From contig NZ_KI519494.1 of the NCBI RefSeq assembly GCF_000482745.1, positions 186,001-250,000 on the forward strand: a stretch of 64,000 nt of DNA, written 5' to 3'. The DNA is from Oleidesulfovibrio alaskensis DSM 16109 (GTDB lineage Bacteria > Desulfobacterota > Desulfovibrionia > Desulfovibrionales > Desulfovibrionaceae). Below, one piece after another: positions 52,820-61,842 of this stretch (positions are counted from its first letter, which is position 1; every line of letters begins with the position of its first letter). A program made the translations under genes and the position numbers. A model generated the notes under the pieces. That model saw nothing but the letters and a program-made list of their open reading frames with translations. It did no database searches and was not told the origin of the DNA.

Positions 52820-54361
52820 ATGGAGACAACGATGGCTGCTTTTCTTCCTCGCCATGCCGACGGGCGGCAGGTTTTTTTTACGGGCCTGCTGATTGCTCTG
52901 GGCGCTGTGCTGTATCACTGCATTCTGGTGCAGCCCATCGACCACGGGGGCGACGCACTTTTCAAGTGGCAGGTGCACAGGCAGATGCTTGCTCTGGGCG
53001 CCATTCCGCCGCAGTTTTATGAAAATCCGGCCCATATGCTGCGCTGGGCCAGCAATCTTCCGGTTCTGGGCGTGCAATGGCTTTTTGATTCGCATCCCAG
53101 TTCGTATTTTTTGTGTCCTGTACTTATCGCGGCAGGCAATGCCGTGTGGTGTTTTGTGCTGGGGCGCAGACTGGGCGGTCAGGCTGCGGGCATTCTGACG
53201 GCGCTGGCCTTTACCGCTGCGCAGACAACACTGCACTGGGGTACGCAGTTTCTGCCCATGAGCACCGCTACATTTTTTATGCTGGGGGCGTTGTGGTTCC
53301 TGCTGCGGTGGATGGAACGGGAACACTATTCTGACCTGCTGGCGTGCAGCGTGATGTTTTTTGTTTCCTACGGCGCAAAGGTTACAGCAATCTATTATGT
53401 GCCGGCCATATGCATTCTGCTGGTGTACCATGTGCGCTCAAAGGGAAACAGCTTCAGGGACGCTGTGCCGCATGTAGGTACTTTTCTCGGAGTCCTTGTT
53501 CTGCTTTTCTGCATTGAAACAGTTCTGATAAGCAGCTTTACGTCAATTTCCGGCGGACGCTTTGCCGGCATTCTGGCAGGGCATAATCCGTCTGTATGGG
53601 ACAAGGATATTTTTGCGGCACAGGATGCCAGATGGTATGATCCGCTTATCGGAATATACAGGGACTGGCGGCCCTCATCAAAATCGCTCTTGCAATACAT
53701 CGGCAATTTTTTTGTGTATACGCGTCATCCGGGCAAAACCCAGAGTATTACGTATTACGCGGCATTCATTCTTTGCGTGTATGCGTTGCGGACCCGCAAA
53801 AAAACGTATTATCCGGCTGTTGCCATATATCTGTCGGGTTTTTTTGCCAGTGCCTACGCCATAGTGTCGGTTTTTCCCTTTGTGCGTCCCGAGCGGGTAC
53901 TGTTCCGCTACCACACTATTTTTTACACACTCGGCCAGATGATGGTAATCAGCTTTCTGCTGCATACGCGTTTCCCTCTGATTGCCAGATATTGCAAGTG
54001 GTTTAAGGATAGTTATGTCCGGCCGCTCAGGGTCGTGCTGCTTCTGGCTTTTTTTGCCCCTTTGGCGGTTGAAGCCGTAAAATACTTTCCGGTTCCCAAC
54101 AGCATCATAGCCGCTGCGGATGCGTACGACACAGTACAGCAAGCACGCGGCGAAGGGCGCGATGTATTTATTCCGGTACATAAGTGGCCGGAAAGAACAG
54201 AAAAGCTGCAATGGAAGTATGTGGCGTTTTACAGCGACCTGAAGCGGGTTCCACCTCCGTATTCTGAAGAGACTCCGCATATTGTTGTCAACGGGCAGCG
54301 TTATTTTCGTGTGGAAGAAGGTACAACCCGCGAAAATCCCATACTTCTTGATCATTACTGA
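52820..54361 (+). CDS. Polytopic membrane protein (glycosyltransferase 39/87-like)
   Basis: From ATG 52820 this gives 513 residues (52832 is an alternative start with GGAG). About ten membrane helices follow a first luminal-type loop with IDHGGDALFKWQVHRQMLAL (about 42-61). This Asp-containing first loop resembles GT-C glycosyltransferases of the PMT/ArnT kind, which use lipid-linked sugars. The C-terminal 90 residues are soluble. The GT-C assignment is tentative. It ends the glycan transcript and is followed by a terminator. Confidence 0.7.
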   Translation: METTMAAFLPRHADGRQVFFTGLLIALGAVLYHCILVQPIDHGGDALFKWQVHRQMLALGAIPPQFYENPAHMLRWASNLPVLGVQWLFDSHPSSYFLCPVLIAAGNAVWCFVLGRRLGGQAAGILTALAFTAAQTTLHWGTQFLPMSTATFFMLGALWFLLRWMEREHYSDLLACSVMFFVSYGAKVTAIYYVPAICILLVYHVRSKGNSFRDAVPHVGTFLGVLVLLFCIETVLISSFTSISGGRFAGILAGHNPSVWDKDIFAAQDARWYDPLIGIYRDWRPSSKSLLQYIGNFFVYTRHPGKTQSITYYAAFILCVYALRTRKKTYYPAVAIYLSGFFASAYAIVSVFPFVRPERVLFRYHTIFYTLGQMMVISFLLHTRFPLIARYCKWFKDSYVRPLRVVLLLAFFAPLAVEAVKYFPVPNSIIAAADAYDTVQQARGEGRDVFIPVHKWPERTEKLQWKYVAFYSDLKRVPPPYSEETPHIVVNGQRYFRVEEGTTRENPILLDHY

Positions 54362-54447
54362 CCATAACTGCCGGTGACGGCTGTCTGCCGCCGCCGGTAA
54401 CGGGGCATTTCCGGATACCTCATCTGTCCGGCACCGTGTACATGCTT

Positions 54448-54478
54448 CCCCCGGCCATCAACCGGGGGCTTTTTTTCT
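54448..54478 (+). terminator. Intrinsic terminator after the glycan cluster
   Basis: CCCCCGG (54448-54454) with CCGGGGG (54462-54468) is followed by CTTTTTTTC. Confidence 0.85.
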
Positions 54479-54497
54479 CTTTTTTACAGGACATTAT

Positions 54498-55049
54498 ATG
54501 AAACGTATCGCTTTTATCATGCTCTGCCTTTTGGCCCTTGGCTGCACTGCTGCGAAAAACAGGCATGACTCCGGAATGATAATAACGCCTGCAGAACTTG
54601 CAGAGATGAACGGGGCACAAGTTGAAAATGCTCTCATCAACGGACACCCTGCAAATTATTTCACGCTTGCCGCCAAGCTGTTTTCGGAAGGAAATAAGCA
54701 GGAAGGAGTGAAATGGTTTTATGTGGGTCAGATCCGCTACAGAGCGTATCTGCAGGCCAATCCTTCGTTGGACCCTTCCGGTGATCCGGCCCTGTTCTCG
54801 TCGCTGATGTATACGGTGGGAACGCCCCTGAACGGGTATATCGGCGGCGACACCGATGCATGGATGGCCACCATCGACAGTGCCGTGCAATGGCATGACG
54901 GACATCCTGACAACTTCCTTGATAAAGATAAAAATCAGGCGGTGTATGCAGCTGTCTTGTCTGGTCTGGACAGTCTGAAGCAATATATTGCCGACAATAA
55001 GGATGCCATCCGCAAGGAACGTGAGGCCAACGGTCTGGAAAACCGCTGA
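54498..55049 (+). CDS. Hypothetical lipoprotein
   Basis: This 183-residue protein has a short lipoprotein signal with lipobox LALGC (Cys16). The mature part has several helices, with ALINGHPANYFTLAAKLFSE (about 48-67) and EGVKWFYVGQIRYRAYLQ (about 73-90) resembling a TPR-like or Sel1-like arrangement. The ATG follows AGGA. The promoter must lie in the short gap after the preceding terminator. No family is recognised with confidence. Confidence 0.75.
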   Translation: MKRIAFIMLCLLALGCTAAKNRHDSGMIITPAELAEMNGAQVENALINGHPANYFTLAAKLFSEGNKQEGVKWFYVGQIRYRAYLQANPSLDPSGDPALFSSLMYTVGTPLNGYIGGDTDAWMATIDSAVQWHDGHPDNFLDKDKNQAVYAAVLSGLDSLKQYIADNKDAIRKEREANGLENR

Positions 55050-55156
55050 CCGCAGGCATGCGGAAGAAGCGGCGCGCGGATAATCATGGCGGCAGGTGAA
55101 AGGCCGGGTAGTATACCGGAATAGCCGATAATTTCACCGGAACAGAGGAGAAAACC

Positions 55157-55600
55157 ATGAAGAACCGCTGTTGTGTTGCCATTTTGGTGCTGTTATGTGT
55201 GTTTCTGGCCGGTATTGCTCCTGCAGGAGCGGATGACGGGGACATACAGCGCGTCGTGACAAGTGTGACTACGGATGACGTAAACCGCGCAGCCATGGCC
55301 ATTGCCTTTACCAGAGGCATCATGCAGGAAAAACAGGTGGAAGGGATTTTGTTTTTCAATGTATATGGTGTGAATCTGGTTAATGCGGGCAAGGATTCGC
55401 CTGTGTACGGCAATGGAAAAACCGTGGCGCAGATGCTCAGAGAGTTTATGGACGCCGGCGGTGTGGTCATGGCGTGCCCCATGTGCATGCAGCATGTGGG
55501 CGGCATGACATCCGCAGATCTGATACAGGGAGTCAGCGCGGTGAAAGGCGGCGGAGTCAAGGCCGTATCCGGTCCCCGCACACTGGCGCTTTCTTACTAG
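55157..55600 (+). CDS. Exported DsrE-family-like protein
   Basis: This 147-residue protein has a signal peptide (to about residue 25, APAGA). The mature part has the DsrE/DsrF-like fold: AAMAIAFTRGIMQEKQVEGI (about 45), ILFFNVYGVNLV, and the Cys pair in ACPMCMQHVGGM (about 109-120), which is the position of the reactive cysteines. The DsrE family relays sulfur or binds thiol cofactors; exported members of this type are common in sulfate reducers but poorly understood. It has its own terminator. Confidence 0.85.
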   Translation: MKNRCCVAILVLLCVFLAGIAPAGADDGDIQRVVTSVTTDDVNRAAMAIAFTRGIMQEKQVEGILFFNVYGVNLVNAGKDSPVYGNGKTVAQMLREFMDAGGVVMACPMCMQHVGGMTSADLIQGVSAVKGGGVKAVSGPRTLALSY

Positions 55601-55663
55601 CCGTATCCTCCGGTATGGGCAGGCCCCGTGTGCCGGATTATACGTTAAAACATGTCAGGTATC

Positions 55664-55698
55664 AGGCAGGCGGCACCTCGTGCGCCTGCCTTTTTTTA
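55664..55698 (+). terminator. Intrinsic terminator after the DsrE-like gene
   Basis: AGGCAGGCG(G)CAC (55664-55676) pairs with GTGCGCCTGCCT (55680-55691), followed by seven T's. Confidence 0.88.
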
Positions 55699-55912
55699 TG
55701 CGGGGGAGGCCGCAGGAGTACTGTACAACCGTTGCGGCAGCCTGATTGCTGCCGAAGGGGAGTCCCCGCTGGTGCGCACAGCCTCAGGCGTGACACAGTG
55801 CCGTGCAGTGGCTGCGCGCATGGGTACGTGCCGGTAAAAGCGCACCAGATTCACCGGCGGCAGCCTTCGGCTGTCACGCCTGCAACGCTGTCTGCAGGCG
55901 GACCGCGCAGGC
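55699..55912. other. Non-coding stretch downstream of the LuxP-type gene
   Basis: I see no gene. An 8-bp stem CGCCTGCA/TGCAGGCG (55877-55900) could end the minus-strand luxP-type transcript, but it lacks a T run. Confidence 0.5.
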
Positions 55913-57097
55913 CTACTGTGAAGGCACGGCGGCCGTATTGCTTTCAGTAAGGTGACCGGTGCCGGAATCATCCCACCCAGAGTAGCGGAAGGCTCTTTTT
56001 TTCAGGTACTCAAGGGTGTCGTGTCCGATGTCTTTGCGGACAAGGACAAATTCGCCGGAAAAAATGACAGGTATTTCATGCGGACGGCCTTCAAGGTCCA
56101 GTCGTATGGCTTCCGCCATGGCCACACCGTTATCGTCGTTCATCCGCATCACGGTCACATCCAGTTTCCCCGCCAGCAGGGCTTGCAGCTCCGCACTGCC
56201 TCCTCCCCAGCCGTTAAGCAGTACCTTACCCTGCATGCCCGTCTGCTCCATGGCTTCTGCCGCTCCCAGCGCCGTGTCTGTGGCGCAGGCATATATCAGG
56301 TCGACATCCTGCGAAGAAAGTATGTCCAGTGTCGCCTGCCTTGCCTTTGCGCGTATGCCGTCGGTGTAATAGGTACCGGCAAGCTTCCAGTGGGGGTGAA
56401 CGAATGCTTTAAAGGTGTCACCGCGCATGGTGCTGACATAGCCCTGCGAAAAGTACAGCATGGCATAGGTGCCGCCCTGCGGGCGGTTCAGCATGAAGTG
56501 GTCTGCCAGCAGCCGTGTGCCGCTGATGTGGTCGAAACCTGCGTACAGCAGTGGCTGCCTGTCTTCCCAGCTGCGTAGCGGAGTCGTGATGTTCTGCAGT
56601 ATTATCTTGGGTCTGCCGCGTTCAAGTACCTGCTCTATCATTTTTTTGTGCCGCCCCACATCAAGGGTGAAGACAAGATAGTCCGGGTCGGCCTGCAGTG
56701 CTTCGCGCAGTTGCTGTTCCTGCAGGCGTACATCCAGTGTGGGGCGAGAACGGAATTCAAGCAGTTCATAGCGCAGCCCCAGCTCGTCCATGCGTGCTTT
56801 GAAAGAAGCGGCGCTGCGTTGCCAGTAGTCGGAAGCCTGAACTCCCGGATGAATGAAGGCAATGCGTATGTGTGGCAGATTGCGCGTAACAGGGGTGGCA
56901 CCACCGCGCACCAGTGTCTGAAAGCGCATCATGGTGCGCAGTTGAGCGGGGTGTTTTTTCTGATATTCTTCGACGGTATAATATTCTTCTGCAGAAAGCT
57001 GCGTCGCCTGAACCGCGGGGGCAACGGACAGTACAGCCCAAAAAAGCATCGGAAAAAACGCCGTTGCGTGTAGAAAAAAAGTGCTGGTGAAACGCAT
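55913..57097 (-). CDS. luxP: LuxP-type autoinducer-2 periplasmic binding protein
   Basis: This 394-residue exported protein (signal to about residue 31, VQATQ) aligns along its length with Vibrio LuxP as I remember it. The residues that contact the borate diester of AI-2 appear to be kept: Gln87, Ser89 and Trp92 (VQASDYW), Thr144 (FTLD), Asn169 (LQNITTP), Arg225 (MRGDTF), Thr273-Asp274 (CATD), Trp297 (NGWGGG) and Arg318 (VMRMNDD). LuxP normally works with the kinase LuxQ, but no luxQ gene lies in the window. A dCache-GGDEF protein is encoded about 1.5 kb away. The identity as a LuxP relative is strong; AI-2 binding is inferred. Confidence 0.88.
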   Translation of the reverse strand: MRFTSTFFLHATAFFPMLFWAVLSVAPAVQATQLSAEEYYTVEEYQKKHPAQLRTMMRFQTLVRGGATPVTRNLPHIRIAFIHPGVQASDYWQRSAASFKARMDELGLRYELLEFRSRPTLDVRLQEQQLREALQADPDYLVFTLDVGRHKKMIEQVLERGRPKIILQNITTPLRSWEDRQPLLYAGFDHISGTRLLADHFMLNRPQGGTYAMLYFSQGYVSTMRGDTFKAFVHPHWKLAGTYYTDGIRAKARQATLDILSSQDVDLIYACATDTALGAAEAMEQTGMQGKVLLNGWGGGSAELQALLAGKLDVTVMRMNDDNGVAMAEAIRLDLEGRPHEIPVIFSGEFVLVRKDIGHDTLEYLKKRAFRYSGWDDSGTGHLTESNTAAVPSQ

Positions 57098-57387
57098 GAG
57101 CCATCTCCGGTGCTGCGTTGTCTGCAGTGGGCCGGCCGCCGTGAAGTCTGACCGGAATTGTTTGTAAAATATGTTTAGTTACAGGATATTATATCTTGTT
57201 GCATGGGGTTTTTGCCGGGTGAAATGGGGTACAGACCGTATTGTAGAAAGACTGTGCGGCAGGGGCCATTATAGACATCGTGTACATAGTGTTGTTATTT
57301 TCAGTATCTTTAAGTTTTTTTAAGCATGTATATTGACCGGACGTTTTTTTTCTGCTTTCTCCAAGGAAAAAACCGATGGAGGATGAC

Positions 57388-58227
57388 ATGAAGAAACTTG
57401 CTGTGACCTTGGCGCTCGTGTTGTGCCTGCCCGTGATTGCCCTTGCCGCGGACTGTACAGCTGTTTACGGCGACGGATCCACCACGCTGAAGCTGGCGAC
57501 GGGAAGCCCGGGAGAGCTGGGCCTGCTGGAAGAACTGGCAGGTGCGTTCAATGCGGAGCATGACACTACGCTGTGCTGGGTGAAGGCCGGTTCCGGCAAG
57601 TCACTCAAGTTGCTTCATGAAGGCGACGTTGATCTGGTGATGGTGCACGCGCCCGCAGCAGAGAAAAAAGCCGTGCAGGAGGGCTGGGCCGGTGAACGTA
57701 CGCTCATAGGCTCCAATGAATTTTATATTGTGGGGCCGGAAAATGACCCTGCAGATATCGCTTCGGCTGCTTCAGCGGCAGATGCCTATGCACGCATTGC
57801 TTCGGCACAGGCGCTTTTCTTTTCGCGTGGTGACAATTCCGGAACCCATAAAAAAGAACTGGCCATCTGGAAGCAGGCAGGAGTCGCCCCGCAGGGGGCA
57901 TGGTACACCGTAACAGGTGACTTCATGCAGGCCACGCTGCTCAGAGCCGATGCCGAAAAAGGGTATTTCATGACCGATTCGTCCACATGGGTGGCCACCA
58001 AAAAAGAGGTCCATAATCTCAAGGTGCTGTTCAGGGGCGATATCTTTCTGGTGAATACCTATCACGCCCTGCTGGGAACAAAGGGGCACAATGCCGCACT
58101 GGCAGACAGCTTTATCAAGATGCTGGGCAGTGACAAAGGGCAGCAGATGGTACGTGACTACGGAAAAGATCTGTACGGCGAAGGCATGTACAATGACGCG
58201 GAATACGCTGCGCAGTATGACCATTAA
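57388..58227 (+). CDS. TupA-like (tungstate-type) ABC substrate-binding protein, orphan
   Basis: From ATG 57388 with GGAGG this gives 279 residues. After a signal peptide (to about 20, ALAA), the mature protein has the TupA layout: KLATGSPGELGLLEELAGAF (about 34-53), LVMVHAPAAEKKAVQEGWAG (about 85-104), NEFYIVGPENDPA and FFSRGDNSGTHKKE (about 148-161), and a late YFMTDSSTW. In known TupA the first motif contains TTTS; here it is ATGS. No tupB or tupC gene is beside it. The oxyanion bound could be tungstate, molybdate or another anion. Confidence 0.8.
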   Translation: MKKLAVTLALVLCLPVIALAADCTAVYGDGSTTLKLATGSPGELGLLEELAGAFNAEHDTTLCWVKAGSGKSLKLLHEGDVDLVMVHAPAAEKKAVQEGWAGERTLIGSNEFYIVGPENDPADIASAASAADAYARIASAQALFFSRGDNSGTHKKELAIWKQAGVAPQGAWYTVTGDFMQATLLRADAEKGYFMTDSSTWVATKKEVHNLKVLFRGDIFLVNTYHALLGTKGHNAALADSFIKMLGSDKGQQMVRDYGKDLYGEGMYNDAEYAAQYDH

Positions 58228-58562
58228 CAGATAATGCCGCCGCGGCGGTGACGGCGCCGGCAGTTCTGTACGGAGCAGGCGTCATTGCACGGATGCTGGC
58301 GGAAGAACGGATACCGCAGGCGGCGGTAACACAGGGTGCATCGCCGGACGCTTCAGAGCGTCCGGCGTTTTTGTTGCGCGTACATGGGCTGGCGGATTGT
58401 TACCGGCCGCATAACGGGCTGCGGGCAGCGGGAACGCATGCGCGGTGCCGTGCAGGGGCAGAACCTGCAGCCGGCGGTCTCTGCCGGCAGACCGGGATGG
58501 ACGGCATCCGGTTGTGTCCGCCTGCATCCTCTGCCCGTGACGGGCGGCACATGTCAGCCTGT
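58228..58562. other. Non-coding stretch with terminator
   Basis: This 335-base GC-rich region separates the convergent TupA-like and GGDEF genes. Apart from the terminator at 58342 I see no gene or motif. Confidence 0.6.
58342..58376 (+). terminator. Intrinsic terminator after the TupA-like gene
   Basis: CGCCGGACGCT (58342-58352) and AGCGTCCGGCG (58357-58367) form an 11-bp stem with a four-base loop and are followed by TTTTTGTTG. Confidence 0.88.
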
Positions 58563-59993
58563 TTACAAATCTTCCGCTGCCATGACGCAGTCGCCGCCCC
58601 GTGCTTTTGCCTGATACATGGCGTTGTCGGCCCTTCGGGTCAGGGAGGTCAGGTCGTCGCTGTCGCGGTAGGCCGCCACACCGGAACTGAACCCCACAGG
58701 AATGTCGGGAGCGGCGCATACTGCGGCGGATATGCGCCGTGCCAGCGCCCGGGCGCTTTCTTCATTTCCGTCCAGCAGGATGATGAATTCGTCTCCGCCC
58801 CAGCGGGCCAGAAGATCGGTGGGGCGCAGCCTGCCGCGTATGACGCGGGCCATGGATGCCAGTACTTCGTCACCGGCAAGATGCCCCAGCCTGTCGTTTA
58901 CTTCCTTGAAACCGTCCAGATCGATGATCAGTATGGAGAAGGGGATTCCGTCGCGCGACGCCCTGTATGCGGCCAGGTCAAAGCGTTCCTCCAGCTCGCG
59001 GCGGTTGGCTGCTCCTGTCAGCGGGTCTGTTCTGGCAAGATGCTCTATGCGTGCCTGATATTTGTTAACCGCCAGCACGCACAGGGCCAGTATGACAAGT
59101 GTGGAGACAAACCCCATGGCCAGCGTGCGCATGAAGTTGCCTCTGGCCGTGCGCAGGGCTGTCATTTCATCCTGCACCACCAGCAGATGCCATTTGAATT
59201 CCGGGATATAGCGCGACGTAAGCAGGTAATGTCTGCCGCCGGCGTCGTACTGCAGGCTGACTGCATCGCCCTGACCTGCCAGTATGTCCGGCGCAATGTC
59301 ACGCAGCCCGTCCATTTCGGTTATGTAGGCTTTTTCCACCAGTGACGTGTCCGGATGTATCTGTATCAACCCGTCCTGATCGATGAGGAAGGCCTGACGC
59401 AGATACGTGCGCTGTGCTTCATCCAGCAGCTCCAGAGCCTTATCCAGCGCTATGCCTGCCCCGGTAACGCCCAGCAGCCTGCCGCGGTCGTCTTCAAGGC
59501 GGAAGTTTACAAACACGGTCATGGTGTTGCCGGCAGCCTGATTGACGTCGATATCAAGGTCGTATGGCTCTTTGTACCGTGTGAATGCGTAGAACCACAC
59601 ATCATGCGGATCGCGCGGACCGATTTTTTTCAGAATGCCGTCCGGTGTGTAATAGCGGTCGGTTACCGCCGAAACGAAAAAGGTGCTTAAAAATCCATAT
59701 TCCTTTTTGATTCTGGAAAGATACCGGCGCACTGCGTCCTCATTCTGTTCGCCTCCGGTCACCCAGTCGCGCAAAAAGGTGTCGTTGGCCATGGCCGAAG
59801 ACACCAGAAGGGGACGCATGAGCGCACTGTGAATTTCGGAATAAATGTTTTTGCCGGTCAGCGGCAGGGCGGAGCGGAGCAGATCGTCACGCACTGCATT
59901 GCGGGTGACAACATAGTTGATGATGCTTGTCGCCAGAAAAACTGTAATGAGAATGGCCGCCAGTGCGGAGATGAGACGTGTTTTGAGCTGCAT
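58563..59993 (-). CDS. dCache-GGDEF diguanylate cyclase
   Basis: From ATG 59993 this gives 476 residues. A first membrane helix (about 8-29) is followed by a periplasmic double-Cache-type sensor domain (about 35-280; YTPDGILKKIGPRDPHDVWF and FLIDQDGLIQIHPDTSL are Cache hallmarks) and a second membrane helix (about 290-310). The GGDEF domain (about 320-476) has an intact WGGDEF active site and an RPTD inhibitory I-site nine residues upstream. It should make c-di-GMP in response to a periplasmic ligand. A longer in-frame start at 60110 is not supported. Confidence 0.92.
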   Translation of the reverse strand: MQLKTRLISALAAILITVFLATSIINYVVTRNAVRDDLLRSALPLTGKNIYSEIHSALMRPLLVSSAMANDTFLRDWVTGGEQNEDAVRRYLSRIKKEYGFLSTFFVSAVTDRYYTPDGILKKIGPRDPHDVWFYAFTRYKEPYDLDIDVNQAAGNTMTVFVNFRLEDDRGRLLGVTGAGIALDKALELLDEAQRTYLRQAFLIDQDGLIQIHPDTSLVEKAYITEMDGLRDIAPDILAGQGDAVSLQYDAGGRHYLLTSRYIPEFKWHLLVVQDEMTALRTARGNFMRTLAMGFVSTLVILALCVLAVNKYQARIEHLARTDPLTGAANRRELEERFDLAAYRASRDGIPFSILIIDLDGFKEVNDRLGHLAGDEVLASMARVIRGRLRPTDLLARWGGDEFIILLDGNEESARALARRISAAVCAAPDIPVGFSSGVAAYRDSDDLTSLTRRADNAMYQAKARGGDCVMAAEDL

Positions 59994-60172
59994 TGTCTGT
60001 TCCGCGACGCGGAGCCGCCGTAGGGGTGCAGAGGATGATGATGCGTGTGCCTGCGCCGGAAACAGCGCCTGACAGGGGCCTGCCCGCGGCAGCGGGAAAA
60101 TGTGCCGCACGAAAATATCTTAGTTGCACAGGTGCTGCGGGTCAACGCTTTGTGCAGGCAGATAAAATACCA

Positions 60173-60194
60173 AGCCCGCCTGTCCGGGCGGGCT
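60173..60194 (-). terminator. Hairpin after the protease-like gene
   Basis: AGCCCGCC (60173-60180) pairs with GGCGGGCT (60187-60194); a T-rich stretch follows on the minus strand. Confidence 0.6.
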
Positions 60195-60206
60195 CGGGGA
60201 ATGTTA

Positions 60207-60881
60207 TCAGATGGGTTCCAGCCCTTCTTTTTCCAGCAGCGGAACCGCGTATTCGATGGATACCGCATATGAAAAGCTTGTCGGCATGGGTTCTGTGCCG
60301 TCCACAACGGGAGTTGCTTCCAGCGGGTCAAACCTGCCGCTGACAATGCCTATGACGCGCAGGTCGTCCAGCCCCACCAGCGGGCCGCCTTTTGATCCGC
60401 CGTGTACTCTGCTGTCAAACAGAAACATGTTTGTTTCGTTTGTTGACCGCATTTTGGCGCAGATGACAGCCTGCTGCAGCACCTGCGTGTAAATGCACTG
60501 AAAGCCGAAAGCAAAACCCAGACTGGCAACGCCGTTGCCTTCCGAAACATTTTCGGGAACGCCGATGACATGGTCGGGCATGGTTATTTCCACAGGGTCG
60601 GTGAAGGCCAGCAGGGCCATGTCCCGTTCTTTGTCCATCCGGGCAAGCCGCACGGGAATGGCGGCCAGCGCCTCGCTGCTTACCGGATGAAACCCCGCCT
60701 CGGCAGGGGCGGGTACAACCATGAGCGTATCGTCGGGGCTGATGGCATGCGCCACGGTAAGCAGATAGCCCTGCGGGTGAATGACAAAAGCGGAAGCCAG
60801 AAAAACAAGCCGGTTTCTGCTGTCGGTTTTAAAAAGCTTCATGCAGCCGTTACGATAGCGCATATGAACATCTTGAAGCAT
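60207..60881 (-). CDS. Trypsin-fold serine protease homologue with altered catalytic site
   Basis: This 224-residue protein has the chymotrypsin/trypsin-like fold: SAFVIHPQGYLLTVAHA with the catalytic His45, and MDKERDMALLAF with Asp87. The nucleophile motif reads VHGGSKGGPLVGL (159-171): aligned to the usual GxSGGP, the serine position is Lys164, with Ser163 beside it. The nucleotide sequence gives this reading directly. The enzyme may therefore be inactive and act as a binding protein, or use a shifted serine. No signal peptide is present. It lies downstream of the betaine-type binding protein on the same strand. Confidence 0.82.
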   Translation of the reverse strand: MLQDVHMRYRNGCMKLFKTDSRNRLVFLASAFVIHPQGYLLTVAHAISPDDTLMVVPAPAEAGFHPVSSEALAAIPVRLARMDKERDMALLAFTDPVEITMPDHVIGVPENVSEGNGVASLGFAFGFQCIYTQVLQQAVICAKMRSTNETNMFLFDSRVHGGSKGGPLVGLDDLRVIGIVSGRFDPLEATPVVDGTEPMPTSFSYAVSIEYAVPLLEKEGLEPI

Positions 60882-60899
60882 ATATGATATTCTCCGTGG

Positions 60900-61805
60900 T
60901 TACGGTTGTTCGGCCAGCCAGCGGGTAACCTTTTCGGGATGCGTGCGAATCCAGCGGAGCGCTTTTTCGTAGGGGAAAAGCCCTTCGTCGTCCTGAATCC
61001 ACAGCATCAGCTGGCCCATGTCTTCGGGAGACCAGTAAAATGCGTCCAGCAGGCGGAATACCGCCTGATTCTCTTCGGCCAGACCCTTGCGGGTCATGGT
61101 ATGTATGCTGCCGCTTTCAGAAAAAACGCCTTCGGGGTCTTCCAGAAACTCCAGATTCCAGCGTGCGAACGCCCAGTGCGGCAGCCAGCCGGTAAATACG
61201 ACCCACTCCTGATGCCGTACGGCGTGCGAAAGCTCCGCCATCATGGCCACTTCGCTGCCGGACTCCAGCCAGAAGCTGTCCCTCAGCCCGTAGACATCAA
61301 GAGCCCGTTCCGCCTTTTCCATCACACCGGCATCGGGTTCTATGCCGATGATGCGGTGACGGTAACGCTGGGCATCTTTACGCAGTGCGGGTATGGATGC
61401 GGTGGTCACATACGGCCTGTTGCGCAGCCCCGTACCGGCTGTAAATCTGCCTGCCGTTACCCGCGGAACCACCAGTCCCGTGCGGGTGCCTTCCAGATTG
61501 GGGCCCAGGTCGTCCAGCATACCGGCGTATCTGGCGCGGTAGGCGGAGTGTGTGTGCGGCAGCCATGCGGAAAGCATGGCGTCCGCCTCGCCGGCGGCCA
61601 CCATGCGCCACATTTCTCCGGCGCCGGCAGCCACCAGCGTGCAGGGAATCCCCAGTTTTTCCTGAATGAGCGCCTTCATCAGATTGGCACTGGCTATGGA
61701 GGACGACCATTGCGCATATGCTATGGTCACGGGTTTTTCAGCCGCGCGGACAGGGCCGGCTGCCAGAATAAGCACCGCTGCGACAAAAACGATAACTCTG
61801 CGCAT
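60900..61805 (-). CDS. Glycine betaine/proline-type substrate-binding protein (ProX/OpuAC)
   Basis: This 301-residue protein has a signal peptide (to about 22, VRAAEK). The OpuAC fold is seen in PVTIAYAQWSSSIASANLMK, the DAMLSAWLPHTHSAYRARYA segment (about 75-94; Trp is part of the aromatic betaine pocket) and EWVVFTGWLPHWAFARWNLE (about 198-217), which supplies more Trp residues. No ABC ATPase or permease is nearby, but a BCCT betaine carrier gene precedes it by 37 bases. It may feed a transporter encoded elsewhere. Confidence 0.88.
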   Translation of the reverse strand: MRRVIVFVAAVLILAAGPVRAAEKPVTIAYAQWSSSIASANLMKALIQEKLGIPCTLVAAGAGEMWRMVAAGEADAMLSAWLPHTHSAYRARYAGMLDDLGPNLEGTRTGLVVPRVTAGRFTAGTGLRNRPYVTTASIPALRKDAQRYRHRIIGIEPDAGVMEKAERALDVYGLRDSFWLESGSEVAMMAELSHAVRHQEWVVFTGWLPHWAFARWNLEFLEDPEGVFSESGSIHTMTRKGLAEENQAVFRLLDAFYWSPEDMGQLMLWIQDDEGLFPYEKALRWIRTHPEKVTRWLAEQP

Positions 61806-61842
61806 GATGGTTCTCCTTGTCAGGCTGAGGAAACAGGGGCTG

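Noticed and set aside
58248..59345. 365-codon plus-strand frame overlapping the GGDEF gene
   Set aside because: It begins in a terminator region and is antisense to the cyclase; no recognisable domain.
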